DNA of 21,161 nt, taken from positions 1 through 21,161 of the IMG/VR virus record IMGVR_UViG_3300025732_000323, one strand, 5' to 3'. This document shows, piece by piece, positions 20,850 through 21,161 of this stretch; within the stretch, counting starts at the first letter, position 1, and every line of letters begins with the position of its first letter. Source of the DNA: a virus. The notes below the pieces were generated by a model. The model was not told the DNA's origin. It saw only the letters and a program-made list of their open reading frames with translations, and searched no databases. A program made the position numbers and the translations under genes.

Positions 20850-21161
20850 AGGTAAGATATGGAATACCAAGAGAATCAATGAGCAAATTGAGCGCATTGA
20901 AATGGGTATCGCTGCAGACTACTCTCCTTTTTACGAAGGCCGAATAGATTCACGTGCTGCTGACATAGTCTTTGAGTATACTGAGGAAGAGCTCAAAGAA
21001 ATGGCTAAGTGCGCATCCGATGTAGTGTACTTTGGTGAAAAGTATTGCTTCTCTATGACGGATGAGGGTATACGTCGTATCAAACTGCGTTCGTATCAGA
21101 AGACTATGCTTAAGTCTTTTCAGGATAACCGCTTTAGTGTAATGCTTGCTAGCCGACAAAT
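20839..21161 (+). CDS. 17: Terminase large subunit gp17 (3' partial, N-terminal 107 codons)
   Basis: Packaging ATPase/nuclease, cut off by the window end. The frame starts at ATG 20839 (MSSRGKIWNTKRI), overlapping gene 16 by 11 nt. Near the end, IKLRSYQKTMLKSF matches the adenine-binding Q-motif region of T4 gp17, and the last visible codons, SVMLASRQ, are what directly precedes its Walker A (SRQ-x-GKTT in T4). The Walker A itself and the nuclease domain lie outside the window. The N-terminal stretch has the expected MGIAADYSPFYEGRIDSRAADI-type lead. The assignment is strong because of the gp16 neighbour and the Q-motif. Confidence 0.9.
   Translation, partial: MSSRGKIWNTKRINEQIERIEMGIAADYSPFYEGRIDSRAADIVFEYTEEELKEMAKCASDVVYFGEKYCFSMTDEGIRRIKLRSYQKTMLKSFQDNRFSVMLASRQ

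Noticed and set aside
1-21161. tRNA genes, CRISPR arrays, insertion sequences or integration genes
   Set aside because: No cloverleaf-like sequence, no regularly spaced repeats and no transposase or integrase was seen by eye. A dedicated scan was not possible.

Overview
The window is a stretch of a tailed-phage genome of the T4 type (contractile tail). All genes lie on the + strand. They match T4 genes uvsX, 41, 47, 46, 15, 55, 4, 20, 44, rnh, 16 and 17, and probably 14 and 62. Divergence is large and the gene order differs from T4, so this is a distant T4 relative ('far-T4') rather than a close enterobacterial one. Most start codons have no Shine-Dalgarno sequence but follow A-rich, G-poor leaders such as AAAATAACAA, and five gene pairs are joined by TAATG stop/start overlaps. 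That initiation style points to a Bacteroidota host (inference). No tRNA, IS element, integrase or CRISPR array was seen.

Layout. 1-5931: replication and recombination block: UvsX recombinase (5' end outside the window), a small unknown gene, replicative helicase gp41, an unknown 141-aa gene, and the gp47/gp46 (Mre11/Rad50-type) nuclease pair. 5943-13021: virion and late-control block: a tail-sheath-stabiliser-like gp15 with an Ig-like extension, a long unknown protein that appears to be continued by a -1 frameshift at an A9G tract, a compact gp55-like late sigma factor, head-completion protein gp4, a conserved unknown 259-aa protein and portal gp20. 13040-14110: two enzymes lying beside the portal, a 2-oxoglutarate/Fe(II) oxygenase and a cytidylyltransferase-type nucleotidyltransferase. 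14188-18144: clamp loader gp44, a KTSC-domain protein, small unknown genes, RNase H/FEN-type exonuclease, a candidate gp62 clamp-loader partner and a ClpP-like serine protease. 18184-21161: a large gp14-like neck/structural protein, terminase small subunit gp16, and the start of terminase large subunit gp17, cut by the window end.

Regulation. At least seven genes or operons (41, 15, the frameshifted gene, 20, the nucleotidyltransferase, 44 and the gp14-like gene) are preceded by a repeated element with consensus GTG(T/A)TATATAAA(C/A), usually 20-32 nt before the start codon. It resembles the T4 late promoter TATAAATA. Together with the encoded gp55-like sigma factor it suggests a gp55-dependent transcription programme that here also serves replication genes.

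Most notable observations: (1) the A9G slippery site at 9081-9090, where a 529-aa frame and a 214-codon frame without its own start meet inside what reads as one beta-rich domain; (2) the shared TATATA promoter family and its cognate sigma; (3) mutually exclusive hairpins in the rnh leader; (4) a palindrome that overlaps both the promoter and the start region of the gp14-like gene; (5) the oxygenase/nucleotidyltransferase pair at the place where T4 has its prohead-protease and scaffold genes. No complete, clearly new system could be demonstrated. The frameshift locus is the best candidate, and a homopolymer assembly error must be excluded first.
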